A DNA stretch of 64,000 nucleotides from Chamaecrista fasciculata (GCA_003254925.1 QANZ01001562.1:62001-126000), one strand, 5' to 3'; shown: positions 33,990-47,050, numbered from the stretch's first letter. Numbers and translations are program-made. Notes: generated from the letters alone by a model not told the origin.

Positions 33990-34426
33990 TTTAGGGTAAA
34001 TTACACTTTGGTACCCTATAGTTTGACCCTATTTCACTTTGGTACCCTGTGGTTTGAAACCTGACACTTTGGTACCCTATGGTATTCTCCATTAACACTT
34101 TGGTACCCTTTGGTGCTATTTTGTAATTTTAACCTAACTAATTTTACAAAAGTTACATATTGACCCTAAATTTTTTTAAAAGTTTTCACTTTAGTCCATA
34201 GATAATATATATACAGGGACCTATTTGTAATTTTTTGAAAATTTTTTAGGGTCAATGTGTAATTTTTGAAAATTTGGTTATGGTTAAAATTACAAAATAG
34301 CTCCAAAGGGTACCAAAGTGTTAATAGAGAATACCATAGGGTACCAAAGTCTCATGTTTCAAACCACAGGGTACTAAAGTAAAATAGGGTCAAACTATAG
34401 GGTACCAAAGTGTAATTTACCCTAAA
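33990..34426. mobile_element. foldback element with near-perfect long arms (CTTTGGTACCC family)
   Basis: The left arm TTTAGGGTAAATTACACTTT is the exact reverse complement of the right end. Pairing continues through GGTACCCTATAGTTTGACCC, acctgtggtttgaaac and ggtattctc with only scattered mismatches for about 140 bases. The loop is AT-rich with no ORF. The high identity of the arms suggests a young element or arm homogenisation. Confidence 0.85.
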
Positions 34427-35412
34427 ATTTATTATTGAAGAAACCATAATAAACTTTAAATACCTTGTGCCATTTAGAACAATTGACGTTTCATGAATAA
34501 TATAACTTGGGACATAACAGCAAATAAGCAAAACTGCAAAAGCATCAAAGTCAGATTTGAGTAATTTAAAAAGGAATTACAGTATAATTTTTCTATTAGT
34601 TAAAAGAAATAGTAAAGTTATTTGTTCTCTTTGCTGAAAAACTTGACAAAATCCTAGTTTTAACTTTTAACCAGATTGTGTGGTCCATTTTGTGGTAACT
34701 GTCGTGTTGCTTCATCTTTACTTCTTCTACCTCTCAAAAGCAATCCCCCATCCACGAACATCTCCATTAATTCAATAAAGTGGAGAGAGAGAAAGAACAA
34801 TAAAAATGTATAAAGAAGACTTACAGAGAAAGTCTTAATCCTGCTATTAATTTGTCAAAAGACCAAAAAAAAATCATATAATGATAATGTATAAGTGTAT
34901 AACATCACAATTGAAATTTTATAACAAGTTGTGATTTTTTAAAAAGAAAGAAAATTATGATTGGGTTTGGTGGAGTTTAGCTTAATGGTCACTGTTTCAG
35001 TTTCAATTAATTTATCCTACATGTTTTTAAAGAAAAAAAGTTGTGCATCTATTATTTATAACATTATAACGAAAATCACAAGATTAGATGAAATTCTTTA
35101 TATATTTGTTATAAGGTTTTAATTACATTTTTTTAATAATTAATCATGTAAAAAATATTTTCTCTTTACCATAATTGATTATAGAACCTTATAACAAACA
35201 TGCAATGAATTTTTCCTAACTTTTACCCATCAATGTAATGTGCAAATTGCAAGTCAAAGTAGCATTTACTTTAAATTAGTATGTGTTAGTACTATTGGTT
35301 TTTAACATAAATGACTACACATGTCGGACCACTTGTACGCAAAATCAACGTTGGATCTAAGTATCTAACTGTCTAACGAGAGACAACTAATATTCTATTT
35401 GTAATATAAATA
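34427..35412. other. AT-rich intergenic DNA
   Basis: No exon seen. The sequence is A/T-rich with no clear structure. Confidence 0.4.
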
Positions 35413-35897
35413 AGACTAAAGTCTCAAATTGTTCAGATGGATTTCAAATTGATCCCTTATATTTCATTTATTTCATATTAGTTTTATATACTTTCATAAA
35501 TTTTCAAATTAGTCCATAAAATATTGAATGTGGTTATATTTATCTTGTTTCAAGTTCGAATACGACTATACAACAAATCAAAAGTTACGATTCATTTTGA
35601 CAAGTACTTTAGGGTCGCCAACAAATGAAGTTAAGTCAAATAAAAAAAAGTGAGTAAATTATTTTACAGTAAAACAAGTGAAATTAGTCATATCTCTCTC
35701 ATTTAAGTTTGAATACAATAAATTTGAAATTATATGCTAATTCTTGAAAAAAAAATTCTAATAAGTTAAGGTCGTTAATAAATGAAATCAAATCGTATCT
35801 CAAAAGTAATGAATTTTGGACCAATTTAAAAATTATGAAAATATATAAGATTATTTTAAAACAAATGAAAGATAAAAGATCCATTTAAAGTTTTCGC
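35413..35897. mobile_element. foldback element (family A, copy 2)
   Basis: The left end gactaaagtctcaaattg and the right end on the minus strand, ggcgaaaactttaaatgg, are inverted. The internal order of phrases (gatcccttatatttcattta, tttcataaattttcaaatt, caagtactttagggtc, atgaaatcaaatcg) matches the element at 10626-11145. The arms are more diverged than in copy 1. Confidence 0.65.
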
Positions 35898-36799
35898 CGA
35901 TAAATAATCATATATAAAGTTTTAGCAGGAAACATTAAATTCCTTTTGATGAAAAAGAAAGTAAAATCATTAATTTAAAAAGAATATGTATTAAAATGTT
36001 AATTTTATGAGTAAAAAGAAACTAAAAAAAGTTTTGGTATACATTATACAATATCAAATATAAAATTTTGAAGTTAGAGTATACAAGTATATTTACACAT
36101 AGAAAACTCTCTCATCAGTGATGAGAAAAAAGCCAAAAACAGTTCGAAGCTTTCAGCCAAATTGAAAAACCAAAATAAAATCAAAAGACAATAAAAATCA
36201 AAAGAGAGAGTTCATTGTAACACTCAAAACACAGTGAAGGATACTACTATCTTTATTTATTCTGTCCCATCGGTTGTAGCGGTGGCCATTAGAGCATTTA
36301 AGCAATTACGTCAGAGATAAATAGGCTACGCCATATAACATGGGGCTATTAAATGCACCAACTTCACTCCTCAACAAGTCCATGGTTTTCTTCCAAAAAA
36401 AAAAAATGATTTCTTTTCCCCTTTTAATCATCAAGTGCGAGGAGGACCCATATAGGTTGTATTCAGTTTTCGCGAAAGGAGGAAACTGTAATAAAGAAAG
36501 AGCTTTAAAAAAAGGTGCAAGAGAAAAAAGTGATAATGGAAATAAATAAAGAAAGAAAGAAGGTAAGAAAAGGAGAATTTGCCTTGGGAAAAAAGGCCAC
36601 ACACACACACATTTAGCATTTGCAAGTAGTGAATGAGTGATGAGAATCATGTGAAGTGCCGCCACCCACTCTCTTTTTCTTTTTTCTCTTTGATTCATTC
36701 AAGCTGTACAATCAATCCAACAACCCCAAATCCAAACCCTTTTCTGGGTTTATTTTGTTCTTTGAAAATTGAATTATTCTGAGGCTGAGAATCCTTCAA
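35898..36799 (+). promoter_or_regulatory. promoter and 5' leader region of the ROP gene
   Basis: Non-coding. The last 130 bases before the ATG (ctctctttttcttttttctc, then caatccaacaacccc) look like a plant leader. There is a short ACACAC run near 36600. No TATA box is clear. Confidence 0.4.
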
Positions 36800-39655
36800 A
36801 TGGCTGCAAATGCTTCAAGATTCATCAAGTGTGTGACCGTCGGAGACGGAGCTGTAGGCAAGACCTGTATGCTTATTTGCTATACCAGCAATAAATTCCC
36901 CACGGTGTGTTTGTGTTTTGCTGCCTTCTCTAAAGATCTATATCTCAGGCAGCCTTTGGCTTTTCTTGGAGGATTTTTTAAAATATGCTTCCTGAATTTT
37001 CATTTTTCCCTTAAGATGATCATAATTTCATAGCAGCAATGTCTTTTTTTATGCATATGATGCTATTGTATTGTGTTGTTGCTCCTGTTGAATGTTAAAC
37101 TACTTGTGTTTTGGACTCTGATTTTGCTTTTCCCCTATGTTGGAAACCTTCTTTGGGGTTAATTATCAGGACTATATTCCCACGGTGTTTGATAATTTCA
37201 GTGCAAATGTGGTCGTTGAAGGCACAACTGTCAATTTAGGCCTCTGGGACACAGCTGGTATATATACTATACAGAGACTTGTCTCAGTATTCTCAGTTAG
37301 ACAGACCAAAAATAGAAATGATTGGGGAAACAAACATGCTTGTTTTAAAGCTAATCTCTGATGTGCCTGCTAGGATTTTGTCAAACTAAGATACTTTGTT
37401 AAGCTCCATTTATTTTCCAATGTCCTTTTGTAGGACAAGAAGATTACAACAGACTGAGGCCTTTGAGCTATAGAGGAGCAGATGTCTTTGTTTTGGCTTT
37501 TTCTTTGGTTAGTCGGGCGAGCTACGAGAATGTGTTGAAGAAGGTATTGTTGTATTTTGTATCTGTAATTTTGGTACTTTGACATGTCTTGTAATTTTCT
37601 CTTTGATTCTCTAGTTGAATAAACTCACATTGTAGTTCCTAAATTATATGAATGCTGTCATTTGAGTCCTTGATTTTTCAAAATGTTTGCTTTATTTCCT
37701 AGAAATTCATGACTCAACAAGTTTTTCCCTCCATAAATATTTTAGTAGTGTACAACTCAGTTCCTAGAGGGACTATATTGCAACGAATCATGAGTTTTTG
37801 ATGATTAAGTTGAATATTTCAAAATTTCAAGGACTAAAATTACAACGCTCACATAATCCAAAGACGAAATTGATAGTTCACTCTTCTCTAATTTGTAATT
37901 GTATGCACTGGCCAGTGGATCCCTGAACTCCAGCATTTTGCCCCTGGCATCCCAGTGGTACTAGTTGGCACCAAATTGGGTAAGTCATCATCACTCATCA
38001 GGCTCAAGCATTGGCCTTAATACTTGTACAAATTAAATGCTTTGTTGTCTTACGATTTTTCGTTGTCTTTGATAAATTTTTCATCAGAAAATATGCAAAT
38101 TCAAGGAAGAATGATACCTTCCCTACCAAAACTCGTATATTCCTTGTTAGCACTTAATTCTTAGCAACATGCATGTTCGGATAGAGTAGATTCTTTTAGA
38201 CTGGCATTTTGAGATATTAAAACTCACACAGGCACAGACATATATGCTAGCTTGGTTAAAAATCTTCATAATTTTGTTAGTGAGGAAGGACCTTCTGCTA
38301 CAAAAATGTGTTATACTACTGATGTCTTAAACTTATATTTCAGTAAATAAACAAGTATTGCACCTTGGAGCCTTTAAAAGCTAATTTCATAGCCGCTCTT
38401 GAATGCTCTAATCTGTTTTTAGTACATTACTGAATCAGTCACTTGTAAGATGATCTGATATAAAAGAAAAGTTTCATATTTCTGAGTTCCAAAAGAAATA
38501 TCACAAGCGTCTGCCAATACTGACTTTAGTCTGTCCCAAAATGATCCTTATCTAATGCTGTAGCTTCTATTTGTCACAATATAAGTTCCTTTGTAATAAA
38601 AATTGCTAATTTTTATTGGACTAATTATCTTTTAAAGTTGGTAGTAATCAGTCTGATGTTCAATGTGATTGAATTCTGAATATAATGCTTTGTATATGAG
38701 GAGCATGTAGATCTCAGAGAAGACAAGCACTATTTGGCTGATCATCCTGGCTTGGTGCCGGTGACCACTCAACAAGTACAATATCTTCCTTTATTTTATG
38801 TATCCTATAGAGCTCAGTTGTCTGACCACATTGTTTACTAATACTATTGGCTTTTGGTAATAACCAGGGCGAGGAACTCCGTAAACAGGTTGGCGCTACT
38901 TACTATATTGAGTGCAGCTCAAAAACGCAGCAGGTATGTAGAAAGTGACACATAGTAAAAAGGACTAATTTGCATTCTCATATAAACTCCCTAGTGATAA
39001 AGCAATTATGCTGCTGTGTTCACTAGTGAATCACCAGCGGAATTTACTGAACTGAATCGGATGCTATATGATAAATGATATATTGATGTCTCTCATTAGT
39101 TAGTTTGGTTGATAATATGTGAAAGTATGCATTGTTTTTTTTTAAAAAAAAAATGCAATAATTGATCCTATTGTGATTTGTGAGTGAGTGCATTTGCAGA
39201 ATGTGAAGTCAGTTTTCGATGCGGCGATCAGAGTGGTGATCAAGCCTCCGCAGAAGCAGCACGAGAAGAAGAAAAAACAACCTCGAGGGTGTCTCCTGTT
39301 AGTGAATCCTTCCCATAACATCTTATTAGATTTGTTTAAGGTTTTTTGGGTTTGTGTCTTTTGTTGCACTTTTTCATACACACCGCATCTGCTGTTGAAA
39401 TCCCAATATTTGTCTTTGTCTTGTTCAGTTTGTTTATTCCCTCATATTTCCTTTCTTTGAATCCTTCAGTGTCAGTGTCATCTGCAATGTGTTTATACTT
39501 CATAGATTATTGAAGAATCCAATAATAAACATTTAATATTTGAAACAGTTGCTATGTAGTATAATGTAAGTTTAATTTTGAATACTTTATAATTCATCTC
39601 GTTTCAACTGCGCAGAAATGTTATGTGTGGAAGGAACCTTGTTCGTTTTAAATGA
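36800..39655 (+). CDS. ROP/RAC small GTPase, type II (ROP10/ROP11-like)
   Basis: Plant Rho GTPases switch between GTP and GDP forms at the plasma membrane and control polarity, cytoskeleton and ABA responses. Eight exons join in frame: 36800-36904, 37170-37257, 37434-37543, 37916-37979, 38711-38775, 38868-38933, 39200-39297 and 39616-39655. They give 211 residues. G1 is GDGAVGKT (15-22), the effector region reads [15 protein letters not shown]3 is WDTAGQ (61-66), and the TKLD and SSKT nucleotide-binding motifs are present. The catalytic Gln66 is present. The tail is [23 protein letters not shown]. It lacks a CaaX box but has two Cys in a basic context, as in type-II ROPs that are palmitoylated rather than prenylated. 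The final intron falls inside this tail, a known gene-structure mark of the subgroup. It appears intact. Confidence 0.95.
37614..37895. repeat. MITE-like inverted repeat in ROP intron 3
   Basis: The left side reads gttgaataaactcacattgtag and gagtccttgatttttcaaaat. The right side on the opposite strand reads gagtgaactatcaatttcg, gcgttgtaattttagtcc and ttgaaattttgaaat. The arms pair imperfectly over about 80 bases. This is an old non-coding element within the intron. Confidence 0.5.
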
Positions 39656-39745
39656 AGCATCTCAGAAGCTGCGATCCTTGGCCTATGAAGTTTGCAGTGT
39701 AGCTTACAGTAAATAGTGTTTTATATAGGCTTTTGTTTGGGATCC

Positions 39746-39776
<31 letters not shown>

Positions 39777-40722
39777 GATAAGCTGCTCTCGAGTGCCATA
39801 ATACATGTAATTTTTGGACTAAAATACTTGTTAAGAGAGGGTGAATTCGAAGGCGTGTTTGTTGGTTAATTACCTAATTATTACTTAGTTGTTCTGAGTT
39901 CTAAAGAGTCAGTCGCAGCTCACATGAAAACTTTGATTCTTGAACATTACTTTCAGAAAAACAAATATAGATGGACATGCAATGTGTTGATCAAATTAAA
40001 ATATAGTGAATTTATGTAATTATTAGTTGAGGAATGCTTAATTAAAACTTCATACCGCTGTGGAGTGTAGCCATCAATATTTTGCTAAACTGTTTTAGAT
40101 AAGATAATAACGAACAAAGCAGAACGACCAATTTCGTCACTTATTCAAGTTTGGGTTCAGGTACAAGTAACATTTTTCTGTTTTGTCCGGAAATGATGAG
40201 AACCTATATTATTTTAATCATACCCTATATATGATATCCTGAACCAACTTAAACAAGGAAAATATAGCTCAAATATTTTACAGAGATGGGATTAAGAACT
40301 GTTAAATTAAACCTCTACTTTCTTCGTCTATTAATTTGTTGAACTTTAAGAAATTAGATTTTAGCTGCAACCATGAATCTTCTAAATGCATTTCTACATT
40401 TTCCATCTCAATGAAGTTTTCAGAATTTTAAAAAGTGTGCTATGCTCTTATTATTCTTTTTTTTTTTTTTTTCTCGAGGGCAAGGGGATGGGGAATACAA
40501 CATAACTCCCTTTGGATCTCCATATTTGAAGGGCAAGTAAATAATAGCTGTAAGAGACAATAAAAACCAAATAAAAATCCAAATTCAGGCTCCTAGTCCT
40601 CCAAACAGTGTTTTCTAGCTAATTAACTACCTTGAATCACCAATCTTACAACCAAAAAAACAGACATAACATTATACCAGCTTACCCAACAATGGCTTCA
40701 GGTTCAGATACATTGAAAGTCA
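39656..40722. other. convergent 3' region of the ROP and ribosomal protein genes
   Basis: Contains the 3' UTRs of both genes. A (TA)n microsatellite of about 12 units lies at 39746-39770, and a poly-T run at about 40456-40472. No coding exon seen. Confidence 0.5.
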
Positions 40723-42715
40723 TCAAAGAGCATTTATCATCCTCTTCATCTCAGCAGATCTTCTGGGGTCTGGCTCATCAATTGCTCTCTCTGTAAGTAC
40801 CTGCTTGATGCGGCACATCGACTTTCTCACCTGATTTCAAATAACACGTATTAAGAGTCAATAATAACTGGCATGGTAGCATCCTCATCATATGCAGGTA
40901 ACATTAAGAGAAAAAATATTATGCTTTGGTAAGATCTCCAACAGTTAATTTATTCATTTAATAATCAAAGGAAGACCAAGTTGTATATGCTGCTGGTTTC
41001 TGTCCTTTTGTCATTCAATCTCTCAATCATATATACTTCATAAAACCTTTCATTGAACATATATTAACAAAATCACATGCGCCACTTGCATTCTAATGAT
41101 CTAATGGGTCGTTCAGGGGCCTGGCTTTAGTGCACATAACAGGAACTGAGCTTCAAATCTAATTAGTCCACAATTCATCATGGAAGGAGAAAGCTACCTA
41201 CTATTGCAAAGCACATTACACCAGCAGGCTTTCCAGTAAACGGAAAAGGAATTGACCACAAGTTATATAGAATACATTAACCACCCAAAAACTCTAGTCT
41301 TCTAAATTAGTTAATGCATCATTAAAATATTTGCAGTAGTTTAGTTGCTGTATAAACCAAGCAAATACATCTACAAACGATAATTTGGGTACTGTGATAA
41401 TTTCCATGAAACGGTAGAACAACATTATCCTACAGAAGCACTATCAAATTAAAAAACATGAAAAATGCATAAATAAATAAATAAAAGTTGTTGCACTCTA
41501 TTAAATTAACAATGTCAAGTGATAATAGTTTAGAGACTTCCAAAGCAGAAAATAGAAGACAAGACCAATGAAATGCACAGATTTGTAGGGAAAAGAAACT
41601 TAACTAGAAATATATATATATATATGTGGTATATATATGGTCACCATTCTTAGAACGAAACATCCATTTAACCAAGGGTAACAAGAATAGAAAAATAGAA
41701 AAGGAGAAGAAATTCAAAGAACTAAAGTACCTTAGGGATACGCTCTGGGTTAAAAAAACGTAGGTTCTGAGCACGAAGCATCTGACGTTGAGTCATCAAC
41801 ATGTTTTTCTCCTTTAACAACACAAACCACAACTTGTGAAGGTCATCCCAAGACTTCAGACGCAGTTCAGATGCCTTCCAACTCCGACCTAGCAATAATA
41901 GATAAACAGAAAATGCTTGTATTAAAAGAAAATTTTGAGATATCAACTACAAACACTATAATGGATAAAACAGCAGAGAGCTATGAACCAGATTTAATAA
42001 ACTATAACACATAAAAGTGAACTTCATTCAGATTGACTTAAAAACAAATTGTAAGTTAATGTAACAGATCAAGAAATAATAACAATTTGGTGCACTTGTC
42101 TTAAGCCAGAACACATCTAAAAGCATTTGACATGATATTCAGAGACAACAAATTAATGTTAAGGGATGCAGTTTATATCATCACAAGTCATACTAAATTC
42201 AACAGTATGCCAGTGTTGCTTGTGATGCCTAAAATTAGCTTGTACGCATATAGAGAGCTAAGCCACAATGTGGAGCTTGTTTCTGTATTGGTTGACTATC
42301 ATATAATTTCTATTATTCTATATCTATCAATTACCATCAGAAAAAATTAAATAAAAGAAAGAAGAAAATGCGAATAATGTGAAGAGGAAGAGGAAGATCT
42401 ATTCAAGTTAAAACTTCTTCAACCACCATAGCAGATTGTTTGAAGTTCAAACCCCAAAGAACTTTTCCCTATTCCTTTTAAGTCCTTTAAATGAAAATCT
42501 CAAGCAATAAAGGTAGGAAGAACTAAAGCAAAGTTCGCACCATATGTAACAGGTTTGTCATCGTCTGGGCTCCTATCTGCCTCAAAAAACTCCTGAAGAG
42601 GGTTATGTCCTTGCGTGGCAGCATTAGCAGCAGCAGCAGCAGCAGCAGATGAGGCAGAACCTTCTGATCTAGCAGCAGCAAATAGTGTTCGTCCAAATGC
42701 TCTTGATAAAAACAT
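40723..42715 (-). CDS. mitochondrial large-subunit ribosomal protein L47 / bL29m
   Basis: A component of the large subunit of the mitochondrial ribosome, the eukaryotic counterpart of bacterial L29. Three exons (42715-42541, 41888-41731 and 40830-40723) with GT-AG introns join in frame to give 146 residues, the size of the Arabidopsis protein. The first exon encodes an Arg/Ala-rich leader ([19 protein letters not shown], then a run of Ala), which fits a mitochondrial targeting peptide. It is followed by [31 protein letters not shown]. The second exon holds the L29-like helix region [20 protein letters not shown] and PERIPK. The third reads [17 protein letters not shown] and ends MKRMINAL. The poly-Ala run is GCA/GCT-repetitive in DNA and may vary in length between alleles. 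Confidence 0.93.
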
Positions 42716-43752
42716 GTCTGTGACCAGTCAGATTGCTGCATGGTAGTACATTTACAGGGTAAGAAACTACAAAAGAAATGGCACAGTCACACTGAGCATT
42801 TCAAAATTTATGCATCTGAAGTTGTGAAAACCAACATTTTAATTGGAACCAGAAGAGCTTCCATAAATATTAAGGAATAAAATCAAAAGCTTTCAAAGGC
42901 TGCAGGGAATGACAACTCATGGCATAATTTGCTACAGGGTAAGACTGGACAGGATGTTCTAGAAACCAAAATGATACAAATAGTATAGAACTAGATATGC
43001 TAACTGTTATACTTACTACAACTCAAAGTTCAAAACTTGAAGATTTCAAAAGAGTATCCACGTTTGACATATATGATAATGAATAACAGCATTAGAGCTG
43101 CAAGACAACACAGCTTTTCTTATATTCGCACTTGCCAGACACAAAAATCATTGCACAATGTACATAATTAGGCAACTCAGAACAGCACAGCCCCATGGAA
43201 TCTTTAAGACGAAAGGGGCAACACAAAACGATATCACAAAAATCCTAACGAGAAGGTATCTATCTACAAAGTGACAGATATAAATGGGTAATACAGATCA
43301 TATAGCAAAGATATAAAATTGAGATTGAAACAGGTATGAGAAAGAGAATTTTGAGGAGAGAAAAGCATAGAGTTGATGATGAACAAACGATACGTGTATT
43401 TCAAAGAAAATGGAATGGAAAGTTGATAGAGGTATGGGTAAGCGAAAAGGAAACCTGGAGGCGTACGTACGGCGCCGGAAATCAGTCTGATGCTTCGGTG
43501 CTATCTCTCTCTCTGAGGGTGAAGGCCAACAAAATACAACGCCAATACCCTTTTCGTCATTCCAAACCCATTTACAAACTAAAATACTCATTTTCATCCT
43601 CAAACCGCATTTTATTTTAGTTTTCAATTTATTTTTGGTTTTGTTTTCATCTTAAACTTTTATATTTCTTCTATCCTCAGTCTAAAATAGTTTCATCTGA
43701 TTTTTGTCATAATTTTTAGTCTAGATAATTTAAATTCACTATTTATCTTTGA
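42716..43752 (-). other. 5' leader and promoter side of the L47 gene
   Basis: No further coding exon seen. A denser, less AT-rich segment near 43440-43520 (gcgtacgtacggcgccgg) may hold the transcription start, with a leader intron between it and 42715, but I could not fix splice sites with confidence. Confidence 0.35.
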
Positions 43753-44349
43753 GGCAAAAGATCCTTTCGTGTCTTTAACGTTTGGGGTTAGTTTCAGTTA
43801 TACCCTTAACGTTTGTTTTATGTCAATTATGTCTCCAATGTGAAATATTGGTGTTAATTATACCCTAACTCCAATTATTTTGGGTCAAAGTTCTATTTTG
43901 GTCCCTCAAGTTTGCTCAAAGTTCCGTTTTGGTCCCTCAAGTCCCCCAACGACTACAAAAACTCCTAATCCAAGATATTTTGACCTCCTAAGTTCAATGG
44001 CGGCCTTCATTTTGCGAACAAAAGACCGGAAATATGATTGTCGACGATTGTATAATTTTTCGGCGGCTTGCTAGTCATTTTTATGCAAAATAGAGGCATT
44101 CATTAAACTCCGAAAGTCAAAAAAAACTTTGGATTAGGAGTTTTCGTAGTCGTTGGGGCCACCGTGTATCTCGCCAGAAAGTTTGTCGGAGACTTGAGGG
44201 ACCAAAATAGGACTTTGGCCCAAAAATTGATGTTAGGGTATAATTGACACCAACGTTTCACATTGGAGGCATAACTAACACAAAACAAACATTAAACGTA
44301 TAACTAAAACTGACCCCAAACGTTAAAGACACGAAAGAGTCTTTTGTCT
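43753..44349. mobile_element. foldback element (CTTTAACGTTTGGGG family)
   Basis: The left end GGCAAAAGATCCTTTCGTGT and the minus strand of the right end GACAAAAGACTCTTTCGTGT pair, and the match continues through CTTTAACGTTTGGGGT. Inner blocks are also inverted: ttataccctaac, ttttggtccctcaag and aactcctaatccaa each have complements on the right. The arms are about 220 bases with a loop of about 120 bases. No protein is encoded. Confidence 0.8.
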
Positions 44350-45657
44350 ATCTTTAACAAAGAAAATGAATTATAACTCCACACAGGATGAATATGTGTG
44401 AAGAAAAATGAATTATATTCTCAGCCCTTAATTTTGTGTCTTAAACTAATAAATTTTTATTGTGGTTTTTTATTTCCTAGTGTTTTTTTTAAAGCATCAT
44501 GTCAAATAATATTATAAAAAAGTCAAATGGCACTTATAATCGATTAGATAACTACAATCTAATAATACAAAAGAAAAACAAATTCCAAACATTGTTAAAC
44601 TACAAAAATAAATTAAAGTACAACTGATCTTATCTGCAAGATGAAAATCATCACCGATCTTAGTGTTGTCAACAAGATTCTAATATTGAACTATAAAAAA
44701 AATTAAATTACAACTGATCGTATCTTAAAATGAAAATGAGAGAAGTACAAAAACATTGTTTCATGGCAAACATTCTAATGTCAAGCAAGTATGTAATTTT
44801 AATGCCAAAATTTCTTCTTAACATATATGTAAGTAGATTCGTTTAATGTTATATTCATACTTCGATATGGACGTAGGCTGCCGATGGGCCCGTACAATAC
44901 TGAATTGGGTCTTTTCTCAATAATCTCAATATGAACATGGGCTTTTTCCCATTACGAGTTCTTACTTCTGAGGTCCATAACAAGCAAAAGGAGTCATTGA
45001 ACAAAGAAATTTTCACAAACAAATAAATTTGCTTTTTCTTTTTAATTTTTAAGTTTGTTCACAAAAAGAAATTTTGTTATGGACCAAACTTATATTTATT
45101 ATAAAGTTCTCTAATAAATTAATGATATGTGTCAAAAGTTTTGTACACAATTAATTATGATAAAGAAAAAAGATTATGTACATATTTTTACATAACCAAC
45201 CATAAAAGAAATAGAATATAAATCAAATTTATAATTAGAAAAATCTTAAAATGAAGATATATATATATATATATATGACAAATTACTAGTACTATCTTAT
45301 AATAAAAAGATGTAAAACAATATATAATTTACTAACCTGTTCCATTTTATTAATGCCAGTTACAGTACAACGAGTGTCATGAAATTATTCTTCATCTATT
45401 GAACATTGCAAAGAGGGAAGGGTGCGTGTGCCAAGCAATTTTCTCCGATAAATAATTATTCAATTGTATGTCTTTCTCTTACAAAGAAAAAAAAACAATT
45501 AATTTGTATGATGCCCAATACACTAATGTACGAAAAACCATGAGCTTTAAATATAAATCGAGGCGATGGATGGTGAACTGAATGATTGGTATATAATTGA
45601 GGTAGGTGTTGTTTCATGTGCCTTTAGCGAAGTTAGATGGCAAAACTATACTCATTA
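44350..45657. other. AT-rich intergenic DNA
   Basis: No exon seen. A (TA)n run lies near 45259-45276. Confidence 0.4.
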
Positions 45658-47050
45658 GGGTGTGTTTGGATTAGAAGTAGGTAATAAAATGATGATTTTA
45701 TGTAATGAAATGGTAATGAGAAAATTATGTAATGAAAATGTAATGAAAATAGTGTTTGGATTAGTTTGAAATGTAATGAAAAAAATAGAATGTGAAATTA
45801 TGAAAAAAGGTATGTAATGATTGTGGTTGGTTGAAATAAATATATGGGTTTTTTTAAATTGTATAGGGGTAGAATTGATAATTGATAATGAAAATAGATA
45901 AAAATAAAAAAAATAATATTTTGACTTTTTGGTTGTGGTGGTTATGAAATGAAATGATAATGAAATTGTCTCGGAATTTGTGCTAGACGTGAATATTTGT
46001 AATGAAGGTTGGAGTAGTATTATGTAATGAAATGAAAGGACCAAAATGTAAATAACATGAAAATTTTTAAAAACCTACCATTTGGTCTATGATTTTATAT
46101 AAATTGAACGAATCGGTCCTTACGAAAGTGAAATATATCTCTTGACCCGTAAAAAATTGCATTCATCAACGATTGGGTTTCTATATTGCAAACTTTCCTC
46201 CAAAAAATAAATTGAAGGACCAAAATGTTAACCACGAAAAAAATGTGGGACCAAAAATTATATATTAATCAAAACAGTTTGTCTTTTTGCGGGTAATAAT
46301 ATGACCGTTGATCTTCACGCATGAGCACATCGCACCATCCACTCTTCTTCCACTATTCGCCTCTCTCGTATACCATATATATACTGGAGGAGAGACCAAA
46401 ATGTATATTTTTGACGTCTGAATTATATATTTTATATCATGGACTAAAATGTAAATAACATGAGTTGAATTAATTTATTTTAAATTAATATAAATTATAA
46501 ATTATATATAGTATAATATAATATATTTATAAAATAAAAAATATTTATATATTATTATATTATATATATGAATACGTGAGTGTGTGGCATATATATATAT
46601 ATTTATTAAAATATATATACACATTATATTATTATAATATGTATATATATATATATATTTTGCCGAAATGTATATATATATTATAATTATAAAATATATA
46701 TGTGAGAGAGAGAGGGGGTGAATAAGAAAAAGAGGAAGAAAAAAGAAAAAATGATGAGTGGAGAGAGAAAGTTGTAAGTGTAATAAATGAGGGTATTGAA
46801 AATTACTATTTTGCTAAATAGTTTTTTTATATTTGTATTAGAGTATAGGTAATTATATGTATTTGAGTAGAGGTATGTTAGTAATTGGATATGAAATATG
46901 TAATGAAATGAGTTTGTAATGAAGTGATATTTTTGTAATGACTTTATAATTGGAAAACAAACACCCATATAGCATTGTAACTTAAGTTATATAATGAAAA
47001 TGGGGATAATGAAATTTTAATGAGTTTATATTGTTAAACCAAACACACGG
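45658..47050. mobile_element. possible MITE or nested DNA element with GGGTGTGTTTGG terminus
   Basis: The left end GGGTGTGTTTGGATTA follows TTA (45655-45657). At the right, two candidate complements exist: one ending at 46966 (aaaacaaacaccc) and one at about 47050 (ccaaacacacgg). Words such as gtaatgaaatg recur near both ends, which supports a single element. The middle is very AT-rich (about 46440-46690) and includes ggaccaaaatg phrases, which suggests a further insertion. Boundaries are uncertain and no transposase is encoded. Confidence 0.5.
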
